The translations under genes and the position numbers were made by a program. A stretch of DNA of 64,000 nt from Cavia porcellus (lineage: Eukaryota; Chordata; Mammalia; Rodentia; Caviidae), in the NCBI RefSeq assembly GCF_034190915.1, contig NW_026947490.1, positions 63,973,494 to 64,037,493 of the forward strand. The letters run 5' to 3'. The notes below the pieces were generated by a model that saw only the letters and a list, made by a program, of their open reading frames with translations, ran no database searches and was not told the origin of the DNA. This document shows positions 38,934-49,192 of this stretch, piece by piece. Within the stretch, counting starts at the first letter, position 1. The number at the start of each line of letters is the position of its first letter.

Positions 38934-38991
38934 GGAAGAGGGTATGTTTAGTGCTGATTTTACAGTTATGTAAGTAGGCTCAACCACGTGC

Positions 38992-39391
38992 CTTGCCAGG
39001 CATGGTGGTGCAGATCTGGAACCCAAAGTACTTGAAATAATGTTTCCCAAGTTCAAGGTCAGCCTGGGCAACTTAAGGAGAACCTGTGTTAAAAAATAAG
39101 GAAAAAAAAGGTAGGGGGAAAAAGTAGCTCTGTAGTAGTGTCCTTGGTTTTTGCTCAGTAGTAGAGTGTCCCTGTTTGTTTTGAAGAACTGGGGGTTGAG
39201 CCCAGGGCCTTTGCACTGAGCTGCAGCCTAAGCCCTTTTATTTTGGACAGGATCCTGTTAAGTCAGTACATTGTCTAAGCTGGGCTTGGAGAGGTGATTG
39301 TCCTGCTTCAGCCTCCCAGGGTGCTGGGATTGTAAGTATACACCATCACACTAGGCTTGCTCCTGGTTTTGATCTTCAGCACCAATGAATG
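38992..39391 (+). mobile_element. B1-dID dimeric SINE interrupted by another SINE
   Basis: The B1 half begins at GCCAGGCATGGTGGTGCAG. The ID half begins near TTTGCTCAGTAGTAGAGTG (39,152-39,170) and resumes after the insertion with CTGGTTTTGATCTTCAGCAC (about 39,363-39,383). The split ID half shows that 39,172-39,357 is a later insertion. Confidence 0.78.
39172..39357 (-). mobile_element. B1-dID SINE nested in another SINE
   Basis: Plus strand has the ID half as GGGGGTTGAGCCCAGGGCC, then the complement of B1 with CTTCAGCCTCCCAGGGTGC and a GGGATTG stretch. Orientation is opposite to the host SINE. Target duplication is unclear. Confidence 0.8.
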
Positions 39392-41387
39392 GATAGATAC
39401 ATAGACAGTTGGGTAAGGAAGACTCTGCCTTGATACAATGTTGCTAATGAAAGCCCCCACTTGAGGGCAGATTTGGGAGGGTCCTTAGGATATTCACCTG
39501 TCTTCCTGTCTGAAGTCTGGTCAGCCCTAGAGAGGTCAGGGACAGGAAACCCATACAGAGTAAATCATAGTGGCCTTTGCCCTCTATGCCCTGGAATTTT
39601 CACAGTGCTGTTCAAGACATCTCTCCATGCTCCTCCCACATCTGCTCTGTGACAGGCTACCGCGGACACTTCCCATCCTTTCTCTGCAGGCTTTGGCCAC
39701 CGGCCCTGCACTGAAGCCTTATCTCCCCCTTTATCACTCACCTCCTGCTCAGTAAATACTTTGCATTCTAGTTGGAAAGAGGCTATGGGAGGCAAACTAC
39801 ATTAGCAAGCTGGAACTCAAAATCAAAATGATATAAATTATTGCCCTAGCCAAAAATACTTAATATTAAAACAAGCACTTAAAATTTAAAAAAACAGTTA
39901 ATATTAAAACAAAAACATTGTTATAATGCTCCTTTCTGATACACTAAACTTACAGCAAAACCTTAACTAGCCAGGTCTCCACTAATCAATACCCTGGATA
40001 AGTGCAATATTACATTTTCCTAAATTCTATTTTGATGAGAAAGAAACAATTGACAAAGTACATCAACTGTTACTGAACCCAACAAACTTCAGGCAATGTT
40101 TTGGAGTCAGAATAAGTCTATACCCTGCTCCCTACGAAGCCCTCTCCTTCTCCACCTGGAAATCTCTTATGTGCCTCGCAGGTATTAATCCAAATATCTG
40201 TGACAGATAACTTCCTCCAAAGGGCACAGTGAATCCAACTTCCACTAAATTCACAGGCCACCCTGGTTGCTTGCTCTGTTCCTCCCCTGCTCAGCTGGCT
40301 GTGGTTTGGATGGTGAATGTCTCCCAAGGGCCCAGCTGTTATTACAGGCTTAGGGTAGCATTACGGAGAGAGAATGGAGACCACTGGGAAGCCCACAGGT
40401 CACTGGGGAGGCTTCCCCAGGCCCTTCTTCCTTGTTTGTTTCCGGGCCACCAGGCGAGTTTCCGCTCTGCCACACACTCCCAGCCACTGCCAGCTGTTGC
40501 CCTCACCAGAGGCCTACAAGCAAGGGGTCTGCCTACAGATCATGGACCATGGACTAGAGTGTCTTACATGATGGGCCAAAATAGTCCATTTTTCTATATA
40601 ATTATGCCAGACATTTTATTGCAGTGATGGAACGTGGGTAAACATACATACCCAGCATTGTGTATCTGCACATTGTTTTCTGCCTCTGGACCACGGGCCA
40701 TGGTACCATCTCTTGTCCCCAGAGGATAGTACTGAGTATGAGCTCCAAAATTGCTCATTTTAAATAATAAATGAGAAGATTAATGGAAACAATCTTTTTA
40801 TATTCTATACCTGCCTTTATAGTGCTGCACTGTAGTTCTTAATCTCAGAATAATACTGTAATTTTCTAAACTAATAAAAATGAAACAATTTTAAACTTTG
40901 TACTAAATTAAGATTGCTACAGTATTATAATGTACCTCCTAAAGATGTTCAGCTACTGTTGCAATCATGAAGCCCACAAGTTTCCAATCAGCATTACTTT
41001 CAGTCAATCTGGATATGCAATTAATAAAAGTGTTTCTGTCCCTAGGCATTAATGAGAAGTGAGGTGTTATCTATTCTTAGAGTACCATAGGACATATAGA
41101 GCATATGATGCGAATAAAAACATATTGTGCTTTTGTAGGAAGGCTAAAGAATTGAGCTCTGGCCTAAGTCTTTGTTGCCTGAAATGTACTTGGTTCTTAA
41201 CATCATTTTCTTGGAATAAGAGTAGTGTCTACAGGGAAAGACCAATCACAACAACAAGCAAAAACCAGTCTGGTCTCTAAACAAGTAGACAGTACACACA
41301 CATGCAAGAAATGTTTCGTAAAACAATGTTTATTTTATTACCGTCACATAAAAGGTGTATTATTATTTTCTATTTTCTTCCCATTAT
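39392..41387. other. Mostly unique DNA
   Basis: Only a possible MaLR fragment at 40,296. AT-rich from 39,830 to 41,060. A 132-codon plus frame (40,229-40,627) has no domain. Confidence 0.5.
40296..40360 (+). mobile_element. Possible MaLR LTR 5' fragment
   Basis: GCTGTGGTTTGGATGGTGAA TGTCTCCCAAGGGCCC resembles the start of a MaLR LTR; nothing recognisable follows. Confidence 0.4.
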
Positions 41388-41582
41388 CTTTTTTCATACT
41401 GGAGCTTGACCCCAGCTTCTCTGCACTGAGCTACATCCTTCGCCCTTTTTAATTGTTTTGTACTTGGAGACATGGTCTTGTTAAGTTGCTAAGTTGTTTA
41501 CACTGGGCTCAAACTTTTGATGCTCCTGCCTCAATCTCACGGAGTGCTGGGATTACAGGTGTGCACCACTACACCTGGCTCT
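41388..41582 (-). mobile_element. B1-dID dimeric SINE, antisense, near full length
   Basis: Plus strand shows TTGACCCCAGCTTCTCTGCA and CTGAGCTACATCC (ID half), a T-rich linker with GAGACATGGTCTTG, then GTGCTGGGATTACAGGTGTG (complement of the B1 start). Confidence 0.87.
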
Positions 41583-41704
41583 TCTGTTTTTTTAAAGTTG
41601 ATTATAGCCTAACAAATTGAGTTTAGTGTTCAACAGTGGGTGAGATCCTAGGTATAAAAAAACTGACATATAGGCCAAAACCAGCAATTAGGTACTGTAT
41701 AGGG

Positions 41705-41826
41705 TTGTTTTTTTTTTGTTTTGGGGTTTTTTTTGTCTTTTTCATTTTTATCGGTACCGGGGATCGAACTCACGACCGCCTGCTTGCAAGGCAGGTGCTT
41801 ATGCCGCTGAGCTAAACCCCCAGCCC
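41705..41826 (-). mobile_element. Young tRNA-derived SINE with perfect 16-bp target duplication
   Basis: On the minus strand the head reads as a near-complete tRNA: acceptor-like GGGGGTT, A box TTAGCTCAGCGG, anticodon stem CCTGC/GCAGG with a seven-base loop CTTGCAA (anticodon TGC, alanine), and B box GAGTTCGATCC. An A-rich tail follows. Direct repeats of TAGGTACTGTATAGGG at 41,689-41,704 and 41,827-41,842 are identical, indicating recent insertion. It resembles ID elements but has a distinct variable and T-arm region. Confidence 0.92.
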
Positions 41827-42626
41827 TAGGTACTGTATAGGGGAGCTGACTTCACTGACCTCCGACCTCCACTGAGCACAGGGATCCTGGACCATGAGAG
41901 ACAGCAGCATACCCACTTCCTTAGAGTTTAATCCTAACAAATGTTACTAAATTTTATGATACATTCCTGGGACTGCTATCTCCATCAGCAGTACAACTGT
42001 AAAAGAAAAACTGATTAGAAGAAGAAAAATAAATCATTTCTAACTTGAATTACAAATCAAGAAAAAGACTTTTCACAGGAGGCACATAAGATGATTGTTC
42101 TCCAATGCTGTAAGGAATGAACATGAACACAATTGTCCTCTACGATCTCAAAACACTCCCCATCCTCACTCCCAAAGTTTTACAGAACCTATCTTATTGC
42201 AGGCTTTGTCCATCATCCAAGATATTCACCTCACTCGACTCTCAATACTTGATGGACTATTTTTGAAAAAGAAAAGTCTCTCTTGGTTTTGAGTATTATC
42301 ACTTTCAATACAGAAAATTAGGATGCTTGCAAATGTGTCATTTGGGAGGACTGGCTCCGGCTGACAGAAGTGGCTATGCATCCACATACTCATTTGTGTC
42401 TTGCAGTTCCCACTCAGTGTCTCATACACCACGGAGATAATAAGGGCAATAATTCTTTTGGACTCATATTTACATTCCAGCCGTGGGGGAGTATGCCGAC
42501 TGGAACGAGCTCTGTGTACATTGAATGCTGGTAACGGCGGGAGTTCTACATAAATTAGGTTGCATTTTTTAACCTTGCACTCATAAGGTTTTTCTTAAAA
42601 TTATAGTTAAAAGGATGAAAAGGAAG

Positions 42627-43072
42627 GTGAACGTAGAACTGTGGACCCACCTTCAGTGAGTTAATGCAGCTCATTGGGAGACAGGAAGGCAGGGCATGGC
42701 GAAACCAGGCTGGGAAGGAGACAGGTGCCAAATAGTTCCGAAGTCTTCCATGTGGACTTCTCATGGGAACTGAAGCAGGTTTTCCAGAGTAGCCTGGACC
42801 TGCCATCAGCCTGGGCACTAGGTGATATAAAAGGACAGTCCACCCCGAGGTTTCGCCACTGTGTTCTCTCTTTCATGGTGGCCGCCCTCACGCTGCAGAG
42901 TGTACTTCTCCTACCTTAACTTGGCTCTTACTTTTACTGTTTCCTTTCCCATCTTTAATAAAACCTTGCTAGCTTTTGTGCTTATCTTGACTCCAATTCT
43001 TGGCTCAGGACAGAAAGAACCTAGAAACTACCTCCAGAAGGAAACTCCAGCACCCCAAAACCTGATAACAGT
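42627..43072 (+). mobile_element. Probable ERV LTR with TATA box and polyA signal
   Basis: A GATATAAAAGGAC TATA-like site lies near 42,825, 130 bp before an AATAAA at about 42,957, with a TTGCTAGCTTTTGTGC stretch and AGGACAGAAAGAACCTAGAA near the 3' end. This U3-R-U5-like spacing fits a gammaretrovirus-like (ERV1) LTR. No gag, pol or env remains adjoin it. Exact ends are uncertain. Confidence 0.55.
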
Positions 43073-43090
43073 AGGCCTTCACAAGACCAG

Positions 43091-43158
43091 ACACACGATA
43101 GAAAATAATTCAAGCACACACACACATTCAAGCACACACACGATAGAAAATAATTCAA
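43091..43158. repeat. 45-bp tandem duplication with CA runs
   Basis: A 23-bp unit (ACACACGATAGAAAATAATT CAA) occurs at 43,091-43,113 and 43,136-43,158, with CA-rich DNA between. Identity is complete. Confidence 0.9.
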
Positions 43159-43799
43159 AGAGCAACAACAGGCAATCTTAGACTTGCCGCCAAGACTGAA
43201 TCAACTACAGAGCCCATGATTCTTCTATGGAGTTTTTACCTTTGAATAACAGGAGTTTACTTAGTGACAGCTTTTTGCTTCCTTATTAGACTCGGATTTG
43301 TCTTTGGTAATATTTGGGCAGCACAAGGAAGGCTGCTTGGCACAAAGCTGACACATGTGTCACTTTCAGGTTGGTGCTGCCGAAGGGCCTCTCCTTATAG
43401 CGTCAAGGGCTGGCTTAGTGCCCCAGGAAACAGACAACTACAGAAAGCCACTCCCTCAACCTGTCCTTTTGGCTTCCAGGTTGGCTGCACAGTGCCCAGC
43501 CAGCTGGACCTACAGGCAGCCCGTGAAACTGCAAACTGTTACCAAATTTAACTTCTGGCTACATCATAGGGCTGGGTGTGCATATCCAATCGAGTGGACA
43601 ACATATCTGTGTTAATTTGGGGGGAGTATTGAGGTACTTGTATGGATTGAAATTACTTATTATTCAGTTACTTGCCATATGAGATTTATTTTTTTTTAAA
43701 AGCCAAACCAGCAAAATGTCAGGTTCATTTGACAAATAGTTGCCTTCTTCATGGTGACTAGCTATTGCTTGGAAAGAACCATAAAGTCAGTTGAGCATT

Positions 43800-43895
43800 T
43801 GTGCAATCTGCCCAGACCTCCTTTGCAATCTTGGGCATGCTACTGATTTACTGAGCCTCAGTTTTTCTGACTGTGAAGTCCGGTGGCAAAATATT
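43800..43895 (-). mobile_element. MIR fragment, antisense
   Basis: TTGGGCATGCTACTGATTTA and TGAGCCTCAGTTTTTCTGAC match the MIR core complement. Confidence 0.55.
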
Positions 43896-44486
43896 TTGGA
43901 AGCTAGGTTCTGATATTATGCTCTAAGAAAATGCTGAATCCTGATGAGCTGCAGGGGTGATGGCTGCCTGCAAAGACTGCAATTCCCCCTCCCACGGAAG
44001 GGGGTGCTGTCTGACTGGGGCTCTCCTTACTAGTCCCCTGCTCTATGATTCCCCTTTTGCACTCTCCAAGGGCCTTCACAAACTTCCCCTTACCTCTCAG
44101 TGGTTACTTCTCCTTCTGCGTCTACACCGGACTCTGGCCACCTGGGTCTCTCTGGAGAAAAGCCCCATCCTCAGCCAGGCTCCAGGTGGGAAACATGCTG
44201 CTCTCACGAATCCTCTCTGATGCACCATTCATCTACTCTAGGTGGAATAAACTACAGATTTCTTTTCTAGGAGCAAGTGGGTACAAATGGAGAAAGATAA
44301 AACTGCCTTACTTTATCGCAGGTTCCCAAAGTGGATCCCAGGAGGTGGTGTGAAAGTCACTGGCAGATGGATATTGAAGAAACATTCTGAAGTGGAAAGC
44401 ACTGGGTGGTCATTACAAATAGGTCACTCAAGATGCCACCCAGCCTTCAAAATGAACTGAAAGTGAGAAAGCAATTTAACCAGCCA

Positions 44487-44668
44487 GAGAGAGCTGCCAT
44501 GGCCCTTGACTCCCTGCCCCTATTGCACTGGGAAAAGTTGTCCAGCTCGGGGGCACACTCATAGCTACAGAACTGTCCCAGGTCATCACAATCAAACAAC
44601 TGTGCAGGTTTCTTGTTTGGGTACTTCTGTTTGAAAATCACTTTAGGCACCGCAGTGCCGTTATACAC
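44487..44668 (-). other. Candidate exon-like open segment, cysteine-rich
   Basis: On the minus strand a site ending TTCTTAG at 44,669 resembles a splice acceptor. It opens a frame of about 60 codons including KVIFKQKYPNKKP and FDCDDLGQFCSYECAPELD, with five cysteines before the frame loses protein-like character. Codon choice looks more coding than elsewhere in the window. No convincing donor site follows, and I do not recognise the protein. It may be an exon, a pseudo-exon or chance. Confidence 0.22.
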
Positions 44669-45387
44669 CTAAGAACTTCAGTGGGTGAGGTAATTTTGCA
44701 ATTTCCTGAGCAATACTATGCATCAGATGGCATGCTGAATTCTTACACCAGCATTAAGGTTCTGCAATTCAGGCAAACTTCAAAACAGTAGCAAGGCTGA
44801 CAACAGAGTAGTATTCATCAAGTCCCTATTTTTAGAAAACTTGGCCCAACTAGTATCACTATTTCAGTAAACAGCAGCCATTCCAAGGCCACGCAAGCTT
44901 TCCTGTCAAAGAAATAACTCTTGCCAAGTATTTGGAATGGTCTTTGTGGGATTCAGGAGCTCCTTGCTGAAAATGACAAGAGCTGTTTCCTGCAGGAGGC
45001 ACTACCCGTAAAGGCCTGCCGACCCATCACCACACACACCCTGCCTTCCACACCTTAGGCCACATGTGGCCAAAGCCAGACCAAAGCTAGAGTCCAACAT
45101 TTGGCAAAAATGCAAGCAGGGCACTTGTGCGCAGGGCCTGACCCTGGACCTTGATTTTACAAAAACACCTTTGTGTTCTCAAAACATCAGCGGCTAAACT
45201 TAACTGCTGAGGCTCAGCCCTGCTTCCTACTCTTGATTGTTAACATCTGACAACAGGGTAATAAGCCCAGGGGCGTTAAAACCAGAGAAATACCTTCAGG
45301 TTCCTAGGGAATCCCAAACTAAGCATTAGGTTTAGTTCTTGAAACCTAATACAAAAGGTAGAATCCTTTTGAGAGATTTTACAACCA

Positions 45388-45715
45388 TAGATTGAGCACT
45401 GCTAATCTGTACATCTGAAATCCAAAATGTCCCAAAACCCAAAGCTTTCTGAGCACTGACAGGATGTCACAAGTCAAATCTTGCACACCTGGCCTCATGT
45501 GTCAAGTTGCTGCTAAAATACAGGGGCACTAAAAATACTGCATAAAATTATCTCCAGGCTGTGTGGAATAGGTGTGATGAGAGAGAAATGGATTTCATGT
45601 TTAGACTTGGGTCCTGTCCCCAAGGTACATATATCCATATGTTCCAAACTGGAAAAAAATTGTAATCTGAAACACTTCTGATCCCAACCATTTTGGATAA
45701 GGTAGCCTTGACCAG
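45388..45715. mobile_element. Tigger-like DNA transposon fossil
   Basis: Phrases such as ATCTGAAATCCAAAATG near the left end and GAAACACTTCTGATCCCAAC then TTTTGGATAAGG near the right end are landmarks of a widespread mammalian Tc1/mariner-class family. Recognised from family knowledge; the subfamily is not certain. Confidence 0.65.
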
Positions 45716-46165
45716 TATTTTATTCAAATTTCACTACCAAATTTCTTCCAAAATCTAGGCAAAAGCTTGTATTATAAACAGTTCCTGCTTTGGTCTGTAC
45801 CTTACACTGTCCCCAAGGCAAACTTTTTTTATTAATATATGTTTCAATATATAATAATTACATTAATCTCCAGGAGCTGGTATGTATACATATCACAACC
45901 TAATCCAGGCTGGTTTTTAATATAAAATATATTAATTTAGTATCTTTTTTCCCCTAAATTCAAATGAAAAGTAACACAGATGTGACAGAAGACAAATTGT
46001 TCAGCTGTGAACTCTCTGGTCCCTAAGAAAGGATTCAATCAGATTCACATCCTGGAACAGTAATGCTGAGATGGAGAATTTCTAACCTGAACTACTTAAT
46101 AATTGTGTAAAATGGACACATCTTCATAAGCTATTTTCTTTAAAGGTTTCATTTTCCTGTCAAAG
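45716..46165. other. AT-rich unique DNA
   Basis: Nothing recognised. Confidence 0.5.
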
Positions 46166-46178
46166 AAAGAAATTCAAT

Positions 46179-46286
46179 GGCTAGGGACTTAACTGAGTAG
46201 TGTAAGTGCCTGCCTGGCAAGTGCAAGGTCATGAGTTCAATCCCTGGTACCACCTAAAAAATAAAAAATAAATATAAAGCTTTAAA
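46179..46286 (+). mobile_element. tRNA-derived SINE
   Basis: Head GGCTAGGGACTTAACTGAG with the anticodon-arm phrase CCTGCCTGGCAAG, B box GAGTTCAATCC and an A-rich tail. Imperfect direct repeats (11 of 13 match) flank it at 46,166-46,178 and 46,287-46,299. Same family as 41,705 but older. Confidence 0.85.
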
Positions 46287-46871
46287 AAAGAAATTGAAAT
46301 TTATTACTAGATGTATGTGTTCTACTAGGTAGAAAGTTCTTTTTCCAAATATGATAAAGAAGAACATCAAAGATTACAAGTAGAATTTAGTCCAAAAATG
46401 ACAGCTTCTACAGAATGACATTTTCATCCATTAAGACAATTACTGTTGAACATAAGTAGGAACATCTAACTCAAATAGATGGATGGATGGATCTTAAGGC
46501 ATCCACACTCCTAGGACAATTTTAAAGCAGCAATTTCGATACTTTTCCACCCCAGAATGATTACTGGATAATCTGTGCAATACCCGAGCCGCACATGACT
46601 CATTTCCAGAAAGATAACACAGTCCTTTATTTTTAGATTGATGCCAAGGCTACATGGGTTATATCACAGAACTGTTCCATTTGGAGCCAGAAATATAACC
46701 AGGCAAAGAAAAGGGACATAGCAAAAGATGCCTTCAGCGGTCATCAAGCACTTTTGTAAACCACTGCACCACAGTAACTAAAGTTCTGTGCTCTATAATC
46801 TGATGTAAAACAATTTTGATATATATATAAATTTATAACAATTATACATATGATATATGTATTTCCTACCC

Positions 46872-47025
46872 TGCCACTTCCTGTACTGTGGATTGAAAAT
46901 CGGGAACACTGAACTACATCCTCAGCTCTTTTTTTTATTCACTATTTCGTGTCAGAGGCTTGTTAACTTACCAAGGTTAGCCTCAAACTCATGGTCCTCC
47001 TGCCTCAGTTTCCTGATTAGGTGGA
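46872..47025 (-). mobile_element. Degenerate B1-dID SINE, antisense
   Basis: TGAACTACATCCTCAGCTC (ID half) and CTCAAACTCATGGTCCTCC (B1 complement) are recognisable; the B1 5' end is lost in AG-rich sequence. Confidence 0.7.
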
Positions 47026-47149
47026 GGGGAAGAGGAGGAAAGGGAGATTTCACAATGTTTCACTTTGAAGATGGAGAAAGAGGTCAGACACCCAGGACAG
47101 CAGGAAACATCTAGGAGCACCCAGGAGGAACACAACCCTGACAACATCA

Positions 47150-47560
47150 TGTTAAGGTTTATATCTAGATATCCCCCCAAAGCCTCATGATCTCATAGGT
47201 GGGGCTTTGGAGTTGATTGGATCATGGGGGCATGATACTCATCAGCGAACTGGCCCATTGGTAAGTTTATACATAAATGTGATTTGGGAGGAGAAGCCTG
47301 GTCAGAGGAGGTGGGAGACTGGGGTGTGGCCTGGCAGGGTCTATCTCCCTCCTCTACCCTTGATCCTTTCTTCCTTTTCACCAGGCCATGAATTCCTTCT
47401 CCTCTGTGATGATCCTCTGCCATGCCATCCTGCCTGGGAACCAGCCAACTACAGATTGAAACCACTATGGACTGTGAGCTAAAAACAAACCTTTCCTCCT
47501 TTAAGTTGTGGGTGTTGGGTATTGTTTCTCAGCAAAGGGAAAACAATTAAGACATACCTC
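47150..47560 (+). mobile_element. MaLR-type solo LTR
   Basis: ATCCCCCCAAAGCCTCATGA, TTGATTGGATCATGGGGGC, GGACTGTGAGCTAAAAACAA and CCTTTCCTCC TTTAAG near the 3' end follow the order of rodent and other mammalian ERVL-MaLR LTRs. The 3' part holds GTATTGTTTCTCAGC before the end. Confidence 0.72.
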
Positions 47561-48840
47561 AACATTAGTTTACTGGCTCCACATTGAATTCATCTCCAGA
47601 GCTACAGTATAACATAAAAAATATGTGTTCTTTTAAGCCACTAATTGTGTGGTACCCTGTTACAGTGAAGTACAGAGGCAGTGAGCTGAAGATTAGTGTC
47701 TCAGGAATTGCGAGGCGACTGGCTGAATTAGGCTATAGTCACTACCATGAGGTCCAGGCAGGCAAGTTGGGGAGACTACTCAGCTGGAAATGGAGTGTTA
47801 GTTGGGGACTAAAGAAGAGTTCTGACTGACCTTCTAGGAAGAGTGGCTTGGCAAAGATGAGGCAAGTGCAAGGTAGCAGCCTTTTTCCAATGAGAGTACA
47901 TGGGCATTCGGAATCTTTTTGCATGAAAAAGTGATGTAGAGATCTATGTTTACCCCAAATTACTAGCTCTATTCAGCAGTCTGCCTTCCTCACCGGCCCG
48001 GAGTATTTCCATTACCATATGCCAAATCTTTGCACATGGGTGTGTGGGGGTGGCTGGGTAATGTGTTTTTATACATGTGTGTGAACAGATAGGATCTGTT
48101 TGTGAGCTCTCTCCACTAGTCATCTTGTGTAACTGATATATAATTCAATTATAAAATATATAAGTACTAATAACAAATGCCACTGTCCTCATCAAAAAAG
48201 AAAGAGGTGACAATCTATGGCCAGTATTCAGAGGGCTAGTTTTGCAGCTAAACTGAACTTCTGTATCAAAGCACAAAATCAATTATGAAGGCAAAATAAA
48301 ATGACCAATGTGTGAACTCACACAGGAAATTTGTTAATAGAGCTTTTTGTGACAGAGGAAAACCATTCAAACATTTGGTCTAAATAACTTTTTTAAAAAA
48401 AAATTGTGAACAAAATAGAAGCTGCCGAGTCTGGATCATTGCTCTTTGGCATCAAAGATGACATTACTCCACTGGGCCAAGCCTGAGATCTAAAGTGAGC
48501 TCAATAGGAAAGCTAGAGGGGGGGACCCACAGCTATGAAGTAATCAACTTCACTTGACAACCATAGGACACAAATGTTCGCTTTGTTATGCAACCATTCC
48601 TCCTCTTTCTCTTCCTCTTCTTCTGCTTTCCTCCTTTTCTTTAATATACTGGAACCCACTACACATACTAGATATTAAAATATGTAGGAGCGGTATCCTA
48701 GGACACATCTCTCACCTCTCAGGACCTGCCACGCCATCATCACACGTAAGGGGCAGTGCAGGCCCTCATCAGAGACTGTCTTCCACTGTACTTCAATATG
48801 CTGCTACTGCATGCATCAGCCAGATTTCTAAAAGTTCACT
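47561..48840. other. Unique non-coding DNA
   Basis: A short pyrimidine-rich run near 48,597-48,640; otherwise nothing recognised. Confidence 0.5.
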
Positions 48841-49192
48841 TTATTAGTCAGCCTTCCCATAGCTGGGACAAAATATCTGGCACCTGCAACTTCGAGGAGG
48901 AGAGGTTTACTTGGTTCCTGGTTTCAGAAGGCTCAGTCTATGATTACTAGCTGCAAGGCAAAAAGTCATACCAGAAGAAGGCTACCGACCCCATGGCAGC
49001 AGAAAGGGGATTAGGTGGCAGAGATATGCCTTCCAAAAGCATGCCCTCAGTTCCCACCTCCTCCAGCCAGGGCCCAGCTCCTAACAGCACATTCAACCAC
49101 AAACCTGGCATTAATTCAAGTATAGCAAAACCCTACCTCTGAACACACAGCCAAGACTCTCAGAGGACAATTTAGATCTCAACTGTAACAGC
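48841..49192 (-). mobile_element. MaLR-type solo LTR, antisense
   Basis: Plus strand starts TTATTAGTCAGCCTTCCC, continues with GAGGAGGAGAGGTTTACTTG, TTCCCACCTCCTCCAGCCAG and CTACCTCTGAACACACAG, the complement of a MaLR LTR. It is opposite to the LTR at 47,150. Confidence 0.76.

Larger units (their letters stand above)
43159..45387. other. Mostly unique DNA
   Basis: Holds a MIR fragment (43,800) and the exon-like segment (44,487-44,668). The two overlapping plus frames at 43,957-44,353 disagree and look non-coding. Confidence 0.5.

Noticed and set aside
41738..41826. A functional tRNA-Ala gene
   Set aside because: The head has an A-rich tail, target duplications and sibling copies, so it is a SINE.
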